A stretch of DNA of 63,353 nt from Polaromonas eurypsychrophila (GCF_014641715.1 NZ_BMIG01000020.1:1-63353), one strand, 5' to 3'. Positions 47,201 through 56,692 are shown, counted from the first letter of the stretch. Program-made: numbers and translations. The notes: a model not told the origin generated them from the sequence alone.

Positions 47201-47908
47201 CTATTTTTTGACGGCCACCGGCGCAGGCGCGGGCTTACCCTGCGCCGCCACACCGGCCGCCGCCCATAGCTGTTTGAGCTTGCCCAACTCGACGTCGAAG
47301 CGCTGGTTCACGCGTTTTTTCTCGGCGTCCTGCTCAACGATGAAGCGTTTTTGCATGGCAACGCTGCTGTCGTTTTCTTCCAGCCGGCGCTTCAGCGAGG
47401 CCGGTGCACGGCCTGGGGTGTCTTTGTAAAACTCCAAATCGGCATTGATGGCCTTGCGCTGCTCGGCAAGCTCCTGCGAGCGTTTGTTCGAGGCCTTGAT
47501 GACTTCGCCGACCTGGCTCAGCGCTTCGGCGCGCTCTTTGTCATGCAGCTCACGCGAGGGGTAACGCAGCAACAGGGCGCGATCACGGCGCTTATCTTCA
47601 TCCTCGCGGGCCCGCACTTCGGCGGCGACCTTTTCCTTTTCTTCCAGCGCCGCGCGCTCTGGTGGGGTCAGTTGGGGGGGCACCACGCGCCGGACCGTGC
47701 CTGACGGGTTGATTTCGCGCTGAACCCGATCCATACATTCAGCAATCGGGCGGTCCGAGGTGATCTTGCGGCCAGTGCCGTCAACGCAGGTGTAAATGCC
47801 TTGCAGGCTTGGAACGCTGGTTTGTGCAACCGCGATTTCGCCCAGACAGGCGGCCAGCAAGGCGAGGCCCGCCTGGGTCACGGTGTACAGCTGCAGGGGC
47901 ATGTGCAT
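47201..47908 (-). CDS. Exported hypothetical protein with DUF4124-like N-terminus and coiled coil
   Basis: 235 residues. Signal peptide (cleavage near AVAQT, residue 30), then a DUF4124-like segment GIYTCVDGTGRKITSDRPIAECMDRVQREINPSG with two Cys that could form a disulfide. The rest is a charged helical coiled coil (about 75-215), ending in a Pro/Ala/Val tail. Function unknown; it probably sits in the periplasm. It starts 6 bases after the pyrE stop, so the two share a transcript. Confidence 0.82.
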   Translation of the reverse strand: MHMPLQLYTVTQAGLALLAACLGEIAVAQTSVPSLQGIYTCVDGTGRKITSDRPIAECMDRVQREINPSGTVRRVVPPQLTPPERAALEEKEKVAAEVRAREDEDKRRDRALLLRYPSRELHDKERAEALSQVGEVIKASNKRSQELAEQRKAINADLEFYKDTPGRAPASLKRRLEENDSSVAMQKRFIVEQDAEKKRVNQRFDVELGKLKQLWAAAGVAAQGKPAPAPVAVKK

Positions 47909-47914
47909 GATTCC

Positions 47915-48694
47915 TCAATCAACGCCGTAACGCTGCCGGTAGTCCAGCACGCGCTGGTAATGGGTCTGAAGCGAGTCGCCGCTGTTTGGTTCCGCATCAA
48001 CAGCAGGCGCTTTGCCCGCCTCAGCCAGATACTGCAGCAAGTCGGTCAATCGGGCAATCGCGAAAACGTGAAGCCCCAACTCGCGAGTGACAAACTGTAC
48101 GGCGCTGTAAGCCACGTCCTGGCCGTTTTCGACCGCCTTCTCCTGCCGGTCCAGCGCGATGGCCACCGCATGCGGCGTGGCGCCTGCTGCGCGGATGATG
48201 GCAATCGACTCGCGTGTCGCGGTGCCGGCCGAAATCACGTCGTCAAGGATCAACACCCGCCCCTTGACAGGTGCGCCGACCAGCGAGCCGCCCTCGCCGT
48301 GGTCCTTGGCTTCCTTGCGATTGTAGGCAAACGGCAGGTTGCGGCCGAGACGTGCCAGCTCCACGGCCACGGCCGCGACCAGCGGGATGCCCTTGTAAGC
48401 CGGACCAAAAATCATGTCGAACTGCAGGCCGCTGGTTTTCTCTTCCAGCAGCAGGCCGCGCGCATAAAATTGGGCCAGGCGGCCGAGCTTGGCGCCGTCG
48501 TCAAACAGGCCCGCATTGAAAAAATAGGGGCTCATGCGCCCGGCCTTGGTCTTGAACTCGCCGAAGCGCAGCACGCCGGACGCAATGGCAAACTGCACGA
48601 ATTCCTGTGCCAGCGCACGGCCTTCGTCGTTTTGAATGTCGCCCTGTGGGTGATGCTTGCGGGCCTGCCCTGGCGTGCCTGTTGTTATGCTCAT
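47915..48694 (-). CDS. pyrE: Orotate phosphoribosyltransferase
   Basis: 259 residues. PRPP-binding loop [19 protein letters not shown], and N-terminal [24 protein letters not shown] is diagnostic for PyrE. It joins orotate and PRPP to give OMP in pyrimidine synthesis. The ATG at 48692-48694 is chosen because the upstream in-frame codons lie antisense inside xthA. An N-terminal extension of about 30 residues ([20 protein letters not shown]) is longer than E. coli PyrE (213), common in Burkholderiales. Head-to-head with xthA, 9 bases between start codons. Confidence 0.95.
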   Translation of the reverse strand: MSITTGTPGQARKHHPQGDIQNDEGRALAQEFVQFAIASGVLRFGEFKTKAGRMSPYFFNAGLFDDGAKLGRLAQFYARGLLLEEKTSGLQFDMIFGPAYKGIPLVAAVAVELARLGRNLPFAYNRKEAKDHGEGGSLVGAPVKGRVLILDDVISAGTATRESIAIIRAAGATPHAVAIALDRQEKAVENGQDVAYSAVQFVTRELGLHVFAIARLTDLLQYLAEAGKAPAVDAEPNSGDSLQTHYQRVLDYRQRYGVD

Positions 48695-48703
48695 TGGAGT
48701 CCC

Positions 48704-49582
48704 ATGTTTAAGTTGACCAGCCTGAACCTCAACGGCATCCGTTCCGCCGCCACCAAAGGCATGCCCGAATGGGTGGCCCAGACCCAGCCGGATTGTATTT
48801 GCATGCAGGAGCTCAAGGCCCAGGCGGCCAACGTGGCCGGGCGCTTCGACGAGATTGCCGGCCTCAAAGGGCACTTTCACTTTGCCGAGAAAAAGGGCTA
48901 TTCCGGTGTGGCGGTGTACAGCCGCCACGAGCCCAGCGACGTGATCACCGGTTACGGCTCGCATGAATTCGACGCCGAAGGCCGCTACGTCGAGTTGCGC
49001 TTTGACCGTCCCGGCCGCAATCAGGCACCCAAACTGTCCATCATCAGTTGTTATTTCCCGAGTGGTTCCTCAGGCGAGGAACGCCAGGCCGCGAAGTTCC
49101 GTTTTCTGGCCGAGTTTTACCCTTACCTCGCCAGCCTCAAGGAAAACCGCGACTTCGTGCTGTGTGGCGACATCAACATTGCGCACCAGGAGATCGACCT
49201 GAAAAATTTCAAGGGCAACAAAAAGAACAGCGGCTTTTTGCCCGAAGAGCGTGCGTGGATGACTGCTCTGCTGCGCGACGCCGAAGCGGCGGAAGAAGCG
49301 CTCGAAGAACTGACCGAAGGCACTGGCCAGCCCACGGAAAAGGCCACACGCGGTGGCGGCATGGTTGATGTCTACCGCAAACTGCAGCCGACCACCACCG
49401 ACGCGGCTTACACCTGGTGGAGTAACCGCGGGCAGGCCTACGCGAAGAACGTCGGCTGGCGGCTGGACTACCATTTGGCAACGCCTGCACTGGCAGCACT
49501 GGCCAAAAGCGAAACCATCTACAAGGCGCAACGCTTCTCCGACCACGCGCCGATCACCGTGGATTACGCCCTCACGCTTTGA
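48704..49582 (+). CDS. xthA: Exodeoxyribonuclease III (AP endonuclease)
   Basis: 292 residues of the ExoIII/EEP fold. [19 protein letters not shown] begins the protein; catalytic motifs are CMQELKAQ (metal-binding Glu), [38 protein letters not shown] and [12 protein letters not shown] (Asp-His pair). It repairs abasic sites and 3' blocks. The ATG at 48704 follows TTGGAGTCCC. About 30-40 residues longer than E. coli ExoIII, mainly from an insertion around [20 protein letters not shown]. Confidence 0.94.
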   Translation: MFKLTSLNLNGIRSAATKGMPEWVAQTQPDCICMQELKAQAANVAGRFDEIAGLKGHFHFAEKKGYSGVAVYSRHEPSDVITGYGSHEFDAEGRYVELRFDRPGRNQAPKLSIISCYFPSGSSGEERQAAKFRFLAEFYPYLASLKENRDFVLCGDINIAHQEIDLKNFKGNKKNSGFLPEERAWMTALLRDAEAAEEALEELTEGTGQPTEKATRGGGMVDVYRKLQPTTTDAAYTWWSNRGQAYAKNVGWRLDYHLATPALAALAKSETIYKAQRFSDHAPITVDYALTL

Positions 49583-49606
49583 TCCGCATGGCCGACGACG
49601 TTTGCA

Positions 49607-49665
49607 TTTGCTATTAAAAATATAGCTGTCTGCGCCCACCGGCCATGGGCTAGCAGCCCATTTAA
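49607..49665 (+). repeat. R1 repeat copy upstream of the ureide cluster
   Basis: TTGCTATTAAAAATATAGC then TGTCTGCGCCCACCGGCCATGGGCTAGCAGCCCATTTAA. Intergenic, between xthA and the sigma-54 promoter. Close in sequence to the copy at 12877. Confidence 0.85.
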
Positions 49666-49758
49666 TACACAAACACAGGGCGCCTGCGCTCCGCGCGCTT
49701 GCGCGCCCGACTGACGCCGCGTCAAAACGCCGCCGACGGCAGCGACTACAGGATCACT

Positions 49759-49774
49759 TGGCACGCCCCTTGCA
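49759..49774 (+). promoter_or_regulatory. Sigma-54 promoter of the ureide cluster
   Basis: TGGCACGCCCCTTGCA matches the sigma-54 consensus TGGCACG-N4-TTGCA at every fixed position with correct GG-N10-GC spacing. Transcription would start near 49785, about 38 bases before the atzF ATG. No clear GCAC-N7-GTGC NtrC site was seen in the 175 bases upstream, so the activator is open. Confidence 0.88.
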
Positions 49775-49780
49775 TCTCAT

Positions 49781-49792
49781 CTTGTACACAAG
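49781..49792. promoter_or_regulatory. Inverted repeat at the predicted start point, candidate operator
   Basis: CTTGT-AC-ACAAG is a perfect 5+2+5 inverted repeat lying on the expected sigma-54 start site. The TTGT..ACAA form resembles GntR/FCD operators. A repressor here would add substrate control to nitrogen control. Confidence 0.45.
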
Positions 49793-49822
49793 TATGGATG
49801 CTTTAAATTGGTGCGCCCTTTC

Positions 49823-51538
49823 ATGAATCTCGATCCTGCCAAGCGCAACCCGGCCTGGGCGGATGAGGCCTGGATCTACCAACCGGCGCAAGCTGCCCTG
49901 TCGGCTGCCGATGAGGTGGGAGCGGGCCCGCTCGCAGGCCTGCGTTTTGCCGTCAAGGACAACATCGACGCCGCCGGCCTGCCGACCACGGCGGCCTGCC
50001 CGGCCTTTGCCTACACGCCACCGGCCAACGCTGCTGTTGTGCAAAAACTGCGCGATGCTGGTGCGTCGCTGGCCGGTAAAACCAACCTCGATCAGTTTGC
50101 CTGCGGCCTGAACGGTACGCGCTCACCGTTTGGCGCCGTCCCCAATGCGTTCAATCCGCTGTATGTATCGGGAGGCTCCAGCTCTGGCTCGGCTTATGTG
50201 GTGGCCACCGGTCAGGTGGACTTCGCCCTAGGCACCGACACCGCCGGCTCCGGCCGCGTGCCGGCCGGCCTGAACAACATCGTCGGCCTGAAGCCCTCGC
50301 GCGGCGTGATCAGCGCGCGCGGCGTGGTGCCGGCCGCCCAGAGTGTGGACTGTGTCTCCATCTTTGCGCGCACCGTCGCCACCGCCGTGCGTGTGCTTGA
50401 AAGTGCCATGGGGCACGACCCGCTCGATGCCTGGTCGCGCAAGCTGGTGTTGAGCAGCCAGCCTTTCCCTGCCACTTTCCGTTTTGGGGTGCCGTCGGCA
50501 CCCGAGTTTTATGGTGATGCCGCCGCCGAGGCGGCGTTCGGAGACGCGATCGTTCGCCTGCAGGCCATGGGCGGCACCGCCGTGTCCCTCGATTTCAGCC
50601 CGCTCGCCGAGGTGGCGGCGCTACTTTATGAAAGTGCGCTGGTGGCGGAGCGTTATGCCGCGATACGCGGTTTCTTTGATGCGCACGAAGGCGATGTTGT
50701 CGAACCGGTCCGCAGCATCATTGCCGCCGGTCGCAATTACAGCGCTGCCGACCTTTATGAAGTGCAGACCCGCGTCAAGCTGCTGGGCCAGCAGGCCGAT
50801 GCGATGTGGAGCGGCATTGATTTGCTACTGGTGCCGACCGCACCCACGCACTACACGATTGCGCAAATGCAGCACGACCCGGTGGCGCTGAACCGCAAGC
50901 TCGGCGCCTACACCAATTTCGTGAACCTGCTTGATTACGCAGCGCTGTCGGTGCCCAGCTCGATGCGGGCAGACGGTCTGCCGTTTGGCATCACCCTGAT
51001 TGGTCCCTGCGGCAGCGATTGGCAATTGGCCGATCTCGGCCAGCGATACCATCACCAGAGCGGGCTCACGCAGGGCGCGACCGGCGAGCCCCTGCCTGCG
51101 ATGGTGCCCATCACCGGCCTGCGCCCCCCTGCGACCGTACGGGTCGCCGTGGTGGGCGCGCACCTCTCGGGCATGCCGCTCAACGGCCAACTGACCGAGC
51201 GCGGCGCCACACTGATTTGCAGCACTGAAACCGCAGCGCATTACAGGCTGTATGCCTTGCCCGGCACCACGCCACCCAAGCCCGGCCTGCTGCGTGTGGC
51301 GCCTGACCAGGGCGAGCGCATCGCACTGGAAATTTGGGCCATGCCGCTGGCCGAATACGGCTCGTTTGTCGCGCTGATTCCCGCGCCGCTGGGCATAGGC
51401 ACGCTGGAACTAGGCGACGGTAGCAGCGTGCAGGGTTTTGTCTGCGAGGCCCAGGCCCTGCAGAGCGGTGCCCGTGACATTTCGCATCTTGGCGGCTGGC
51501 GTGCCTATATCCAGTCGCTCAAACCCCTGGCGGCCTGA
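49823..51538 (+). CDS. atzF: Allophanate hydrolase
   Basis: 571 residues: amidase-signature domain (1-430) plus a C-terminal allophanate hydrolase domain (from VRVAVVGAHLSGMPLNGQL). Catalytic K45 (FAVKDNID), cis-Ser S119 (SGGSSSGS) and nucleophile S143 (GTDTAGSGRVP). The C-terminal domain with YRLYALPGTTPPKPGLLR and the EIWAMPLAEYGSFVALIPAPLGIGTL motif is specific to this enzyme. It hydrolyses and decarboxylates allophanate to ammonia and CO2. No urea carboxylase is nearby, so allophanate should come from biuret or dicarboxyurea. ATG at 49823 preferred over TTG/GTG codons five residues earlier. Confidence 0.95.
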   Translation: MNLDPAKRNPAWADEAWIYQPAQAALSAADEVGAGPLAGLRFAVKDNIDAAGLPTTAACPAFAYTPPANAAVVQKLRDAGASLAGKTNLDQFACGLNGTRSPFGAVPNAFNPLYVSGGSSSGSAYVVATGQVDFALGTDTAGSGRVPAGLNNIVGLKPSRGVISARGVVPAAQSVDCVSIFARTVATAVRVLESAMGHDPLDAWSRKLVLSSQPFPATFRFGVPSAPEFYGDAAAEAAFGDAIVRLQAMGGTAVSLDFSPLAEVAALLYESALVAERYAAIRGFFDAHEGDVVEPVRSIIAAGRNYSAADLYEVQTRVKLLGQQADAMWSGIDLLLVPTAPTHYTIAQMQHDPVALNRKLGAYTNFVNLLDYAALSVPSSMRADGLPFGITLIGPCGSDWQLADLGQRYHHQSGLTQGATGEPLPAMVPITGLRPPATVRVAVVGAHLSGMPLNGQLTERGATLICSTETAAHYRLYALPGTTPPKPGLLRVAPDQGERIALEIWAMPLAEYGSFVALIPAPLGIGTLELGDGSSVQGFVCEAQALQSGARDISHLGGWRAYIQSLKPLAA

Positions 51539-51584
51539 CGCTTTCCGCTTTTTTTACCCACCCTTTCTCACCCAAGGAGTTCCC

Positions 51585-52592
51585 ATGAGCATTCCCAGCA
51601 CAACGTCCCCCGCCACCGTCACCCGCAGGAAAGCCATGGTCACAGGCGCCTCCTTGCTTGGCGTGCTCGGCATGCCCGCCATCGTGCGCGCCCAGGCCGC
51701 ACCGAAAATACGCATCGGCTACTGGCCCATCGCCGCCGGCCTGCCGTTTTACGCGGCCATCGAGCTGGGCTACTTCAAGGAAGCCGGCCTGGACGTGGAG
51801 CCGCTCAAGTTCGCAGGCGCGCAGCAGGTCATGGAAGCCGTGCTCTCGGGCCGCTCCGATGGCACCGCCAACGGCACCGGCTCGGCCAATATCGCCATCG
51901 GTGAATTGGCCCAGCCTGGCACCTTCAAGATTTTCTGTTCTAACCCGAGCAATGTGAAAAACGTGCTCGACGAGGTCATCGTTCCGGTGGCCAGTCCCGC
52001 CAAGGTGATGGCCGATCTCAAGGGCAAGCGCATCGGCTCCGGTCCTGGCATCCAGAACGTGACCCTGGCCAAAACGGTGCTGGAGCGCGGCGGCGCCGTG
52101 GGTGCGACCGTGGTCGAGTTGCCGATTGGCCAGCATGTGGCCGCGCTGGCCGCCGGCCAGATCGACGGCGCCTACACGCTGGAGCCCACCGGCACCATAG
52201 GCCGCATGAACGGCACCACGCGTGTGCTTGAGGCTGGCGTGATTGCGCGCTACGTGTTGGGCGACCCGATGGCCCCGTGGTTCGGCGGTTCGGCCTCGCT
52301 GTCTTCAGACTTCATCAAGAAGAACCCCGATGCCGCCAAAAAATTCGTTGCCGCCTACGGCAAGGGCGTGGCCTACGTGCGCAGCAAGTCGGTCGAGGCG
52401 CGCCAGTACCTCAAGGGTTACACACCCATCGAGGGCGCGCTCACCGCCGAGGTACCGCTGGCGGCCTACATGATGTACAACGAATTCAAGCCGGCTGACG
52501 TTGCGCACTTTCAGAAGTTCTTCGACCTGTTCTCCGAAAAAGGCATCTTCAGTTCACGTCTGATGGTGGACTCAATGCTCTACAAGGGCTGA
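51585..52592 (+). CDS. ABC transporter substrate-binding protein, NitT/TauT (NMT1-like) type
   Basis: 335 residues with a Tat-like signal (TRRKAMVTGASLLGVLGMPAIVRAQ), then IRIGYWPIAAGLPFYAAIELGYFKEAGLDVEPL, the usual start of NMT1/SsuA-type binding proteins. Later LKGKRIGSGPG and AALAAGQIDGAYTLEP. Ligands of this class include nitrate, taurine, and pyrimidine or thiamine precursors; in this context a ureide or ring compound is likely. ATG preceded by AAGGAG, 46 bases after atzF. Confidence 0.9.
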   Translation: MSIPSTTSPATVTRRKAMVTGASLLGVLGMPAIVRAQAAPKIRIGYWPIAAGLPFYAAIELGYFKEAGLDVEPLKFAGAQQVMEAVLSGRSDGTANGTGSANIAIGELAQPGTFKIFCSNPSNVKNVLDEVIVPVASPAKVMADLKGKRIGSGPGIQNVTLAKTVLERGGAVGATVVELPIGQHVAALAAGQIDGAYTLEPTGTIGRMNGTTRVLEAGVIARYVLGDPMAPWFGGSASLSSDFIKKNPDAAKKFVAAYGKGVAYVRSKSVEARQYLKGYTPIEGALTAEVPLAAYMMYNEFKPADVAHFQKFFDLFSEKGIFSSRLMVDSMLYKG

Positions 52593-52597
52593 GCAAG

Positions 52598-53443
52598 ATG
52601 ACCACCACCTCTGCGACGGCGGCACCGGCAGCGCCCACCAAGCCCTGGGCGCCGCCTGCTGCCACGCCGGTGGCCGTTGTGCAACGCACGCCAGCGCTGG
52701 ACAAGGCGCTGCCCTTCATCGGCCCGGTGGTGCTCTTCATCGTCTGGGACATGGTGGTACGTTTCGGCTTCATCAAGCCCATCCTGCTCCCTCCGCCGCT
52801 CGATGCCCTCGGCGCGCTGGTCAACGGCCTGGCCGGTGGGCCGCTGCTCAAGGACTTCGCGGTCACGGTATGGCGCACGGTGCAGGCGTTCATGATCGCC
52901 GCCGCGATCGGCATGCCGCTGGGCGTACTGCTGGGCAGCAACGAAAAGGCCTACCGCAGCGTCGAGTTCCTGATCGATTTCTTCCGCTCGACGCCGTCCT
53001 CGGCGCTGATCCCGCTGTTCCTGATGATCTTCGGCGTGTCCGACATCAACAAGGTGGCTATTGCCGCTTTTGGCGCGTGGCTGATTGTGGTCTTCAACAG
53101 CGCCTACGGCGTGATCAATGCGCGCAAGCAGCGTGTGATGGCGGCCAAAGTCATGGGTGCCACGCGCTGGCAGGTGTTCAAGGATGTGCTGATCTGGGAA
53201 AGCCTGCAGCCGAGTTTTGTCGGCCTGCGTTCTGCCGTGTCGATGGCACTGGTGATTGTGATTGTTGCCGAGATGTTCATCGGTGCCGACACCGGCCTGG
53301 GCAACCGAATCATCAACTCGCAGCAGGTGATGAACGTGAAGGACATGTATGCGTCCATCCTGGCTGCCGGCGCGCTGGGTTACGCACTCAACATCTTTTT
53401 CCTGTTGCTTGAGCGCCGCATTGTGCATTGGAGCGGTAGGTGA
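52598..53443 (+). CDS. ABC transporter permease, NitT/TauT type
   Basis: 281 residues, six membrane helices after a Thr/Ala/Pro-rich 30-residue N-terminus. The EAA loop is VMAAKVMGATRWQVFKDVLIWESLQPSFVGLRSAVSMALVIVI. It begins 5 bases after the binding-protein gene. Its partner ATPase follows after an R2 repeat. Confidence 0.92.
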   Translation: MTTTSATAAPAAPTKPWAPPAATPVAVVQRTPALDKALPFIGPVVLFIVWDMVVRFGFIKPILLPPPLDALGALVNGLAGGPLLKDFAVTVWRTVQAFMIAAAIGMPLGVLLGSNEKAYRSVEFLIDFFRSTPSSALIPLFLMIFGVSDINKVAIAAFGAWLIVVFNSAYGVINARKQRVMAAKVMGATRWQVFKDVLIWESLQPSFVGLRSAVSMALVIVIVAEMFIGADTGLGNRIINSQQVMNVKDMYASILAAGALGYALNIFFLLLERRIVHWSGR

Positions 53444-53448
53444 ATATG

Positions 53449-53543
53449 GCCCCCACGCTTGTCGCTTCGGGTACTACGCTGCCCCCCGAGGGGGCCGCTG
53501 CGCCTGCGGGCCGGCGGAGCCGGACCCGCGGCCCCTGCTTGAA
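53449..53543 (+). repeat. R2 repeat copy within the ureide cluster
   Basis: GCCCCCACGCTTGTCGCTTC, then CTGCCCCCCGAGGGGGCCGC and GGCCGGCGGAGCCGGACCCGCGGCCCCTGCTTGAA. Very close to the copy at 40631. It separates the permease and ATPase genes and might reduce transcription of downstream genes. Confidence 0.87.
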
Positions 53544-53594
53544 GGGGAAGTGTGCGCGGGCGTTTCCTCAACATGAAACTTATTGGAGTGCGTC

Positions 53595-54416
53595 ATGTCC
53601 GCTGTAATCAATGCGCCGGTGTTTGCCGATGTGCCTGTGCGCGAATTTCAGCCTGGTCCGGCCGGCACACAAATCACCATCCGCGGGCTGACCAAGTATT
53701 TCGCCGGATGGCCGCTGTACGAGGACTTCAACCTCGATATCCCGAAACACAAGATTGTCTCGGTGTTCGGGCCCAACGGGTGCGGCAAGTCCACGCTGAT
53801 CAACATGATCGCCGGGCTGGTGCCCATCGATGCCGGCGAGATCCTGTTCGATGGCAAGTCGCTGAAGGACACCAAGATCGGCTACGTGTTCCAGAACTAC
53901 CGCGAAGCGATGTTCCCTTGGATGCGCACCATCGACAACATTGCCTACCCGCTGAAGCTCGAAGGCAGGTCCAAGGCTGAGGTGGACCGGCGCATGGCCG
54001 AGCTGGTGGCCTCTTTTGACGTCAAGTTCGACCTCAACCGCTACCCCTATGAACTCTCGGGCGGCCAGCAGCAGACCGCCTCCATCATGCGGGCACTGGC
54101 CAACAACCCCGAGGTGCTATTCCTGGACGAACCCTTCTCTGCGCTTGACTTCGAGATGACGCTGTTCATACGTGAAAAGCTGCAGGAAGTCTTCATGCAA
54201 ACCGGCACCACCATGCTGCTGGTGTCACACGACCTGGAAGAAGCGGTCTACTTGGCCGACCAGGTGCTGCTGCTGACCAAACGGCCGACACGCGTCGCCG
54301 AAATCCTGCCCTACAACGATGTCCGGCCGCGCACGGTGGACACGCTGTCCGAGCCGGGCTTCATCAGCACCAAAAAACTGAGCCTGGAGATTTTCCAGAG
54401 CGAAGTGCGGCGCTGA
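53595..54416 (+). CDS. ABC transporter ATP-binding protein, NitT/TauT type
   Basis: 273 residues. Walker A FGPNGCGKSTLINMIAG, Q-loop YVFQNYREAMFPWM, signature ELSGGQQQTASIMRAL, Walker B VLFLDEPFSALD, H-loop LVSHDLEEAV. The start ATG at 53595 has TTGGAG 8 bases upstream. It powers the permease at 52598. Confidence 0.93.
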   Translation: MSAVINAPVFADVPVREFQPGPAGTQITIRGLTKYFAGWPLYEDFNLDIPKHKIVSVFGPNGCGKSTLINMIAGLVPIDAGEILFDGKSLKDTKIGYVFQNYREAMFPWMRTIDNIAYPLKLEGRSKAEVDRRMAELVASFDVKFDLNRYPYELSGGQQQTASIMRALANNPEVLFLDEPFSALDFEMTLFIREKLQEVFMQTGTTMLLVSHDLEEAVYLADQVLLLTKRPTRVAEILPYNDVRPRTVDTLSEPGFISTKKLSLEIFQSEVRR

Positions 54417-54437
54417 GACATCCGGAGAATTGAAACA

Positions 54438-54659
54438 ATGGACGAAGCAAAGATCGCGGCCTATGTTGGCAGCACCGCCGCCATGCTGGGGCTGCCGCTG
54501 TCGCCGGCACGTGCGGCGCGGGTCGTCGCCCACCTGCAGCGCACCGCCGCCATGGCCGCGCTGCTGGATACCGCGCCGTTGGCACCGCACGACGAACTGG
54601 CTGCAATTTACAGCCCTGCAGCCTTTCCGCCCATGGATGACCGGCCATCCCAGCTATGA
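54438..54659 (+). CDS. atzG: AtzG-like small subunit (DUF4089)
   Basis: 73 residues: MDEAKIAAYVGSTAAMLGLP, then PARAARVVAHLQRTAAMAALLD and a Pro-rich tail. This matches AtzG, the short helical partner that binds and stabilises the amidase AtzE in 1-carboxybiuret hydrolase. Its stop overlaps the atzE ATG (ATGA, 54656-54659), consistent with a stoichiometric complex. Being short, it is easy to miss. Confidence 0.87.
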   Translation: MDEAKIAAYVGSTAAMLGLPLSPARAARVVAHLQRTAAMAALLDTAPLAPHDELAAIYSPAAFPPMDDRPSQL

Positions 54660-56053
54660 AAGTCATAACGTTTGACGCCGCCACCATGGCTGCCGCTGTT
54701 GCTGCAGGCGAGCTCAGTGCGCGCGAGCTGGTAGACGCCAGCCTTTCGTGTATCGCCGCCACTGACGGCCAGGTCAATGCCTTCACCGAAACGACTGCGG
54801 CACGCGCCCGCGCCGAGGCCGATGCGGTGGACGCGCAGCGAGCCCGCGGCGACACCCTGGGGCCGCTGGCCGGTGTGCCCTATGCGGTCAAGAACCTGTT
54901 TGACATTGAGGGACTGACCACTCTGGCCGGCTCGAAGGTCAACCAGGGCCTGCCGGCAGCTTCGGCCGACGCGGTGCTGATCACGCAGATGAAGGCCGCC
55001 GGCGCGGTGCTGGTGGGCGCACTCAACATGGACGAATACGCCTACGGTTTCACCACCGAGAACACGCATTACGGGCCCTGCCACAACCCGCACGACCTGA
55101 CGCGGGTTGCCGGCGGCTCCTCAGGCGGCTCGGGTGCAGCGGTCGCGGCCGGCCAGGTGCCGGTAACGCTGGGCTCGGACACCAATGGCTCCATCCGTGT
55201 GCCGTCCTCGCTGTGCGGCGTCTGGGGACTCAAGCCCACTTTCGGCCGCTTGTCACGCCGCGGCACCTATCCCTTTGTGCACAGCATCGACCACCTCGGG
55301 CCGATGGCCAGCAGCCTGGCCGGACTTGGCCTGGCCTACGACACGCTGCAACAGCCCGACCCGCTGGACCCCGGCAGCCATGCGCTGCGTGTGCAGCCGG
55401 TGACGTCGGCTTTGGGCAAGGGGATAGCCGGCCTGCGTATCGGTGTGCTCGGCGGCTACTTTCATGACAACGCCGGACCTGAAGCGCGCGCGGCGGTGGC
55501 GCTGGCCGGCCGCACTTTGGGCGCGCAAGCAGAGGTGACTTGGCCCGATGCAGCGCTGGCGCGCGCAGCGGCCTTCATCATCACCGCGAGCGAAGGCGGC
55601 AGCCTGCACCTGGGCGATTTGCGCACGCGTGCCGACGATTTCGAGCCGCTGTCGGTGGACCGTTTCATCGCCGGCGCGTTGCAGCCGGTGCACTGGTATC
55701 TGCGCGCGCAGCGATTTCGCCGCGTTTACCGCGACAAGGTCAACGCCCTGTTCAAGGACTGGGACGTGTTGCTGACACCGGCCACGCCGGTCAGCGCCAC
55801 CGTGATTGGCACCGAGTGGCTCGAACTCAACGGCGTGCGCCAGCCGTGTCGCGCTGCGATGGGATTGCTGACGCAACCCATTTCCTTCGCCGGCTGCCCG
55901 GTGGTGACCGCGCCGCTGTGGCCAGCCGGAACTGGCGGCATGCCGCTCGGCGTGCAAGTCATCGCCGCCCCCTGGCGCGAGGACCTGGCCTTTCGCGCTT
56001 CGCAGGTGCTGGCTGATGCCGGCGTCGCCCACATTCAGTCCGTCACCCTGTGA
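54656..56053 (+). CDS. atzE: AtzE-like amidase (1-carboxybiuret hydrolase subunit)
   Basis: 465 residues, amidase-signature family. K79 ([10 protein letters not shown]), cis-Ser S155 ([10 protein letters not shown]), nucleophile S179 ([13 protein letters not shown]). In the cyanuric acid pathway of Pseudomonas sp. ADP, AtzE with AtzG deaminates 1-carboxybiuret to 1,3-dicarboxyurea. The upstream AtzG-like gene and the downstream AtzH-like gene make this assignment much better than generic amidase. Confidence 0.9.
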   Translation: MKVITFDAATMAAAVAAGELSARELVDASLSCIAATDGQVNAFTETTAARARAEADAVDAQRARGDTLGPLAGVPYAVKNLFDIEGLTTLAGSKVNQGLPAASADAVLITQMKAAGAVLVGALNMDEYAYGFTTENTHYGPCHNPHDLTRVAGGSSGGSGAAVAAGQVPVTLGSDTNGSIRVPSSLCGVWGLKPTFGRLSRRGTYPFVHSIDHLGPMASSLAGLGLAYDTLQQPDPLDPGSHALRVQPVTSALGKGIAGLRIGVLGGYFHDNAGPEARAAVALAGRTLGAQAEVTWPDAALARAAAFIITASEGGSLHLGDLRTRADDFEPLSVDRFIAGALQPVHWYLRAQRFRRVYRDKVNALFKDWDVLLTPATPVSATVIGTEWLELNGVRQPCRAAMGLLTQPISFAGCPVVTAPLWPAGTGGMPLGVQVIAAPWREDLAFRASQVLADAGVAHIQSVTL

Positions 56054-56057
56054 AGCC

Positions 56058-56444
56058 ATGAACCCCATCCTCGCCATCAATCTTCCCGAGGTCCTCGCCG
56101 AAGTCTCGGCCGCATTTGCACGTTATGAGGACGCGCTGGTCAACAACAAGGTGGAGGTACTTGACGAGCTGTTCTGGAACAGCCCGCATACCCTGCGCTA
56201 CGGCACCACCGAGAACCTCTATGGCTACGCCGCTATCCAGGCCTTCCGCGCAGGACGGCCCGCACAGGGGCTGCAACGCAGCCTGCGGAAAACCGTGATC
56301 ACGACCTATGGCCCCGACATGGCGACTGCCAATGTCGAATTCCAGCGCGCCGGCAGCGCCGAAACCGGTCGGCAAAGCCAGACCTGGATGCGCACGCTTG
56401 AGGGCTGGCGCGTGGTCGCCGCCCACGTGAGTCTTCTTGCCTGA
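56058..56444 (+). CDS. atzH: AtzH-like protein (DUF3225), 1,3-dicarboxyurea decarboxylation step
   Basis: 128 residues of the SnoaL/NTF2-like fold: [47 protein letters not shown], then RTVITTYG-like [19 protein letters not shown] and [22 protein letters not shown]. This is the AtzH family, reported to convert 1,3-dicarboxyurea to allophanate. ATG 5 bases after the atzE stop. Together with atzF this completes carboxybiuret to ammonia. Confidence 0.88.
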   Translation: MNPILAINLPEVLAEVSAAFARYEDALVNNKVEVLDELFWNSPHTLRYGTTENLYGYAAIQAFRAGRPAQGLQRSLRKTVITTYGPDMATANVEFQRAGSAETGRQSQTWMRTLEGWRVVAAHVSLLA

Positions 56445-56482
56445 GCGATAGCTCACCCCTTCCAGCAGAAACAGGCCTCTTC

Positions 56483-56677
56483 ATGCACACCTCCTTGCTC
56501 CCGCGCCGCCGCTTGCTCACAGCCGCTGTCACCGCCGATGCACACCTGCGTGGCCAGATGTGGCAGCGCGGCGCCGAGATTCGCTACTTGCCGGCCAAGC
56601 GACTGGCAACCATGGTCCAGGGCGATTCGCGGCGCTGGGCTGTCATCGCCAAAGCCACCGGCGCCCGCGCCGAATAA
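56483..56677 (+). pseudogene. Remnant of a Bug-type (TTT) substrate-binding protein: leader fused to C-terminus
   Basis: A 64-residue frame. Residues 1-18 (MHTSLLPRRRLLTAAVTA) look like a twin-arginine or Sec leader. Residues 20-64 (QMWQRGAEIRYLPAKRLATM, then VQGDSRRWAVIAKATGARAE) resemble the last 40 residues of Bug/TctC-family binding proteins (GAE...P..FA..V..D..RWA.VIKAAG). The roughly 250-residue middle is missing, as after an in-frame internal deletion. It may still be translated, but cannot bind ligand. It could instead be an unrelated small protein; the similarity is by eye. Confidence 0.55.
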
Positions 56678-56692
56678 CCACCACCCCTTCCA

